From positions 98,931,951 through 98,995,950 of the forward strand of contig NC_071389.1 in assembly GCF_022682495.2 (NCBI RefSeq): a stretch of 64,000 nucleotides of DNA, given 5' to 3'. This document shows, piece after piece, positions 63,197 to 64,000 of this stretch. This DNA comes from Desmodus rotundus (Eukaryota; Chordata; Mammalia; Chiroptera; Phyllostomidae). The notes below the pieces were generated by a model. The model did not search any database. It was not told where the DNA came from and saw only the letters and a program-made list of their open reading frames with translations. Numbering within the stretch: position 1 is the first letter of the stretch; each line of letters opens with the position of its first letter. Both the position numbers and the translations under genes were made by a program.

Positions 63197-64000
63197 CATA
63201 TTTGTTTATTGTGTCTAATAAGTTTTGGTGGAGCCTTTAGGTTTGTCTATAGAAAGAATCATGTCCTCTGAAAAAGTGACACTTTTGAAAGCTTCTTCAT
63301 TCCCAATTTGGATGTTTTTTCTTTCTTTCTCTTGCCTGATTTGCCCTGGCTGTGACTTGTAGTACTATGTTGAGTAAGAATGATGAGAGTGGACATCCTT
63401 GTCTTGTTCCTAATCTTTGAGGAAAAGCTTTCAGTTCTTCACCATTGAGTGTGTTAACTGAGGGTTTGTCATATATGGCCTTTATTGTGGTGAGGTAACT
63501 TTCCTTCTATATCCATTTTATTGAGTGTTTTAATTATAAGTGGATGTTGTTTTTTATCAAATGTGCTTTCTCATCTATTAATAAGACCACATGATTTTTA
63601 TCCTTTATTTTTTTTAATGTGGTGCATCCCATTGATCAATATGCATATGTTGAACCATCACTGTGCCCTTGGAATAAACCCCAAGTTGATCATGATGTAT
63701 TGTTTTTTTTAAGTATTGTTGTGTTCGATTTGCTAGTATTCATTTAGGATTTTTGCGTCTGTAGTCATCAGAGATATTAGCATGTAGTTTTCTTTTTTTG
63801 TTTTATCTGTGTGGGGTTTTGGTAGTAGGGCTGTGGCCTTACATGTATGGAAGTATTGTCTCTTCAATTTTTTGGAAGGGTTTGTGAAGGGTGAGTGTCA
63901 GATCTTCTTTGAATATTTGGTAGAATTGACTAGTGAAGCCGTCTGGTCCTATACTTTTGCTTTTTAGGAGTTTTTTTGTTTGTTTATCTTTTCTTTTTAA

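Larger units (their letters stand above)
61670..63990 (-). mobile_element. Older L1 ORF2 region, reverse orientation, interrupted
   Basis: Reverse-strand L1 ORF2-derived sequence on both sides of the young L1 (61853-62707) and of a SINE (62998-63196). From 63200 to the window end it reads as ORF2 with many breaks, for example the antisense of the region around TTCTTCACCATTGAGTGTG. It may continue beyond the right edge. Confidence 0.65.

Noticed and set aside
1..64000. CRISPR arrays, operons, or other prokaryotic systems
   Set aside because: No regularly spaced direct repeats, no compact gene arrays; the DNA is clearly mammalian.

Overview
The window is vertebrate, almost certainly bat, genomic DNA: a 5' promoter with a CpG-rich core, one gene split into many short exons with GT-AG (once GC-AG) introns, and dense interspersed repeats. 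The bat assignment rests on at least eleven copies of a tRNA-headed SINE of the Ves type, whose head reads CCCTGGCTGGTGTGGCTCAG, together with half-L1-like elements, mariner and hAT MITEs. A microbat is the best guess; the species cannot be told from sequence alone.

The single host gene is IARS1 (cytoplasmic isoleucyl-tRNA synthetase) on the + strand. A CpG-rich promoter with CCAAT, Sp1-like and ATF4/CARE-like sites lies at about 2.5-3.0 kb. The start codon is at 8104. Twenty-one coding exons (8104-61399) encode residues 1-768 of about 1,260, including the HIGH-type motif (HYGH), the CP1 editing domain, the KMSKR loop and the start of the anticodon-binding bundle. No frameshift or stop was found in any exon. 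The gene continues past the right edge; the window ends in the intron after coding exon 21.

The introns hold two retrocopies. One is LSM8-derived at about 15.13-15.59 kb (reading frame open, ancestral start lost). The other is PRDX1-derived at about 35.01-35.60 kb (broken). They also contain ancient L1, MIR, L2, Tigger, mariner and hAT copies. A cluster of antisense LTR-like sequences lies between 20 and 26.7 kb, in the two introns on either side of coding exon 6. Three long half-L1-like elements lie at 35.6, 38.2 and 56.9 kb.

The most striking signal is a pair of exactly matching 1,093-bp tracts (38852-39944 and 59262-60354). They lie inside two half-L1-like copies that are otherwise clearly diverged, which suggests recent gene conversion (or an assembly artefact). 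Other points are a GC-AG intron whose nearest GT decoy would give an immediate stop, a CARE site matching the ATF4 amino-acid-response consensus in the promoter, a Thr-to-Ser change in the editing-site threonine peptide, and inverted L1 copies around the frame-neutral exon 21.
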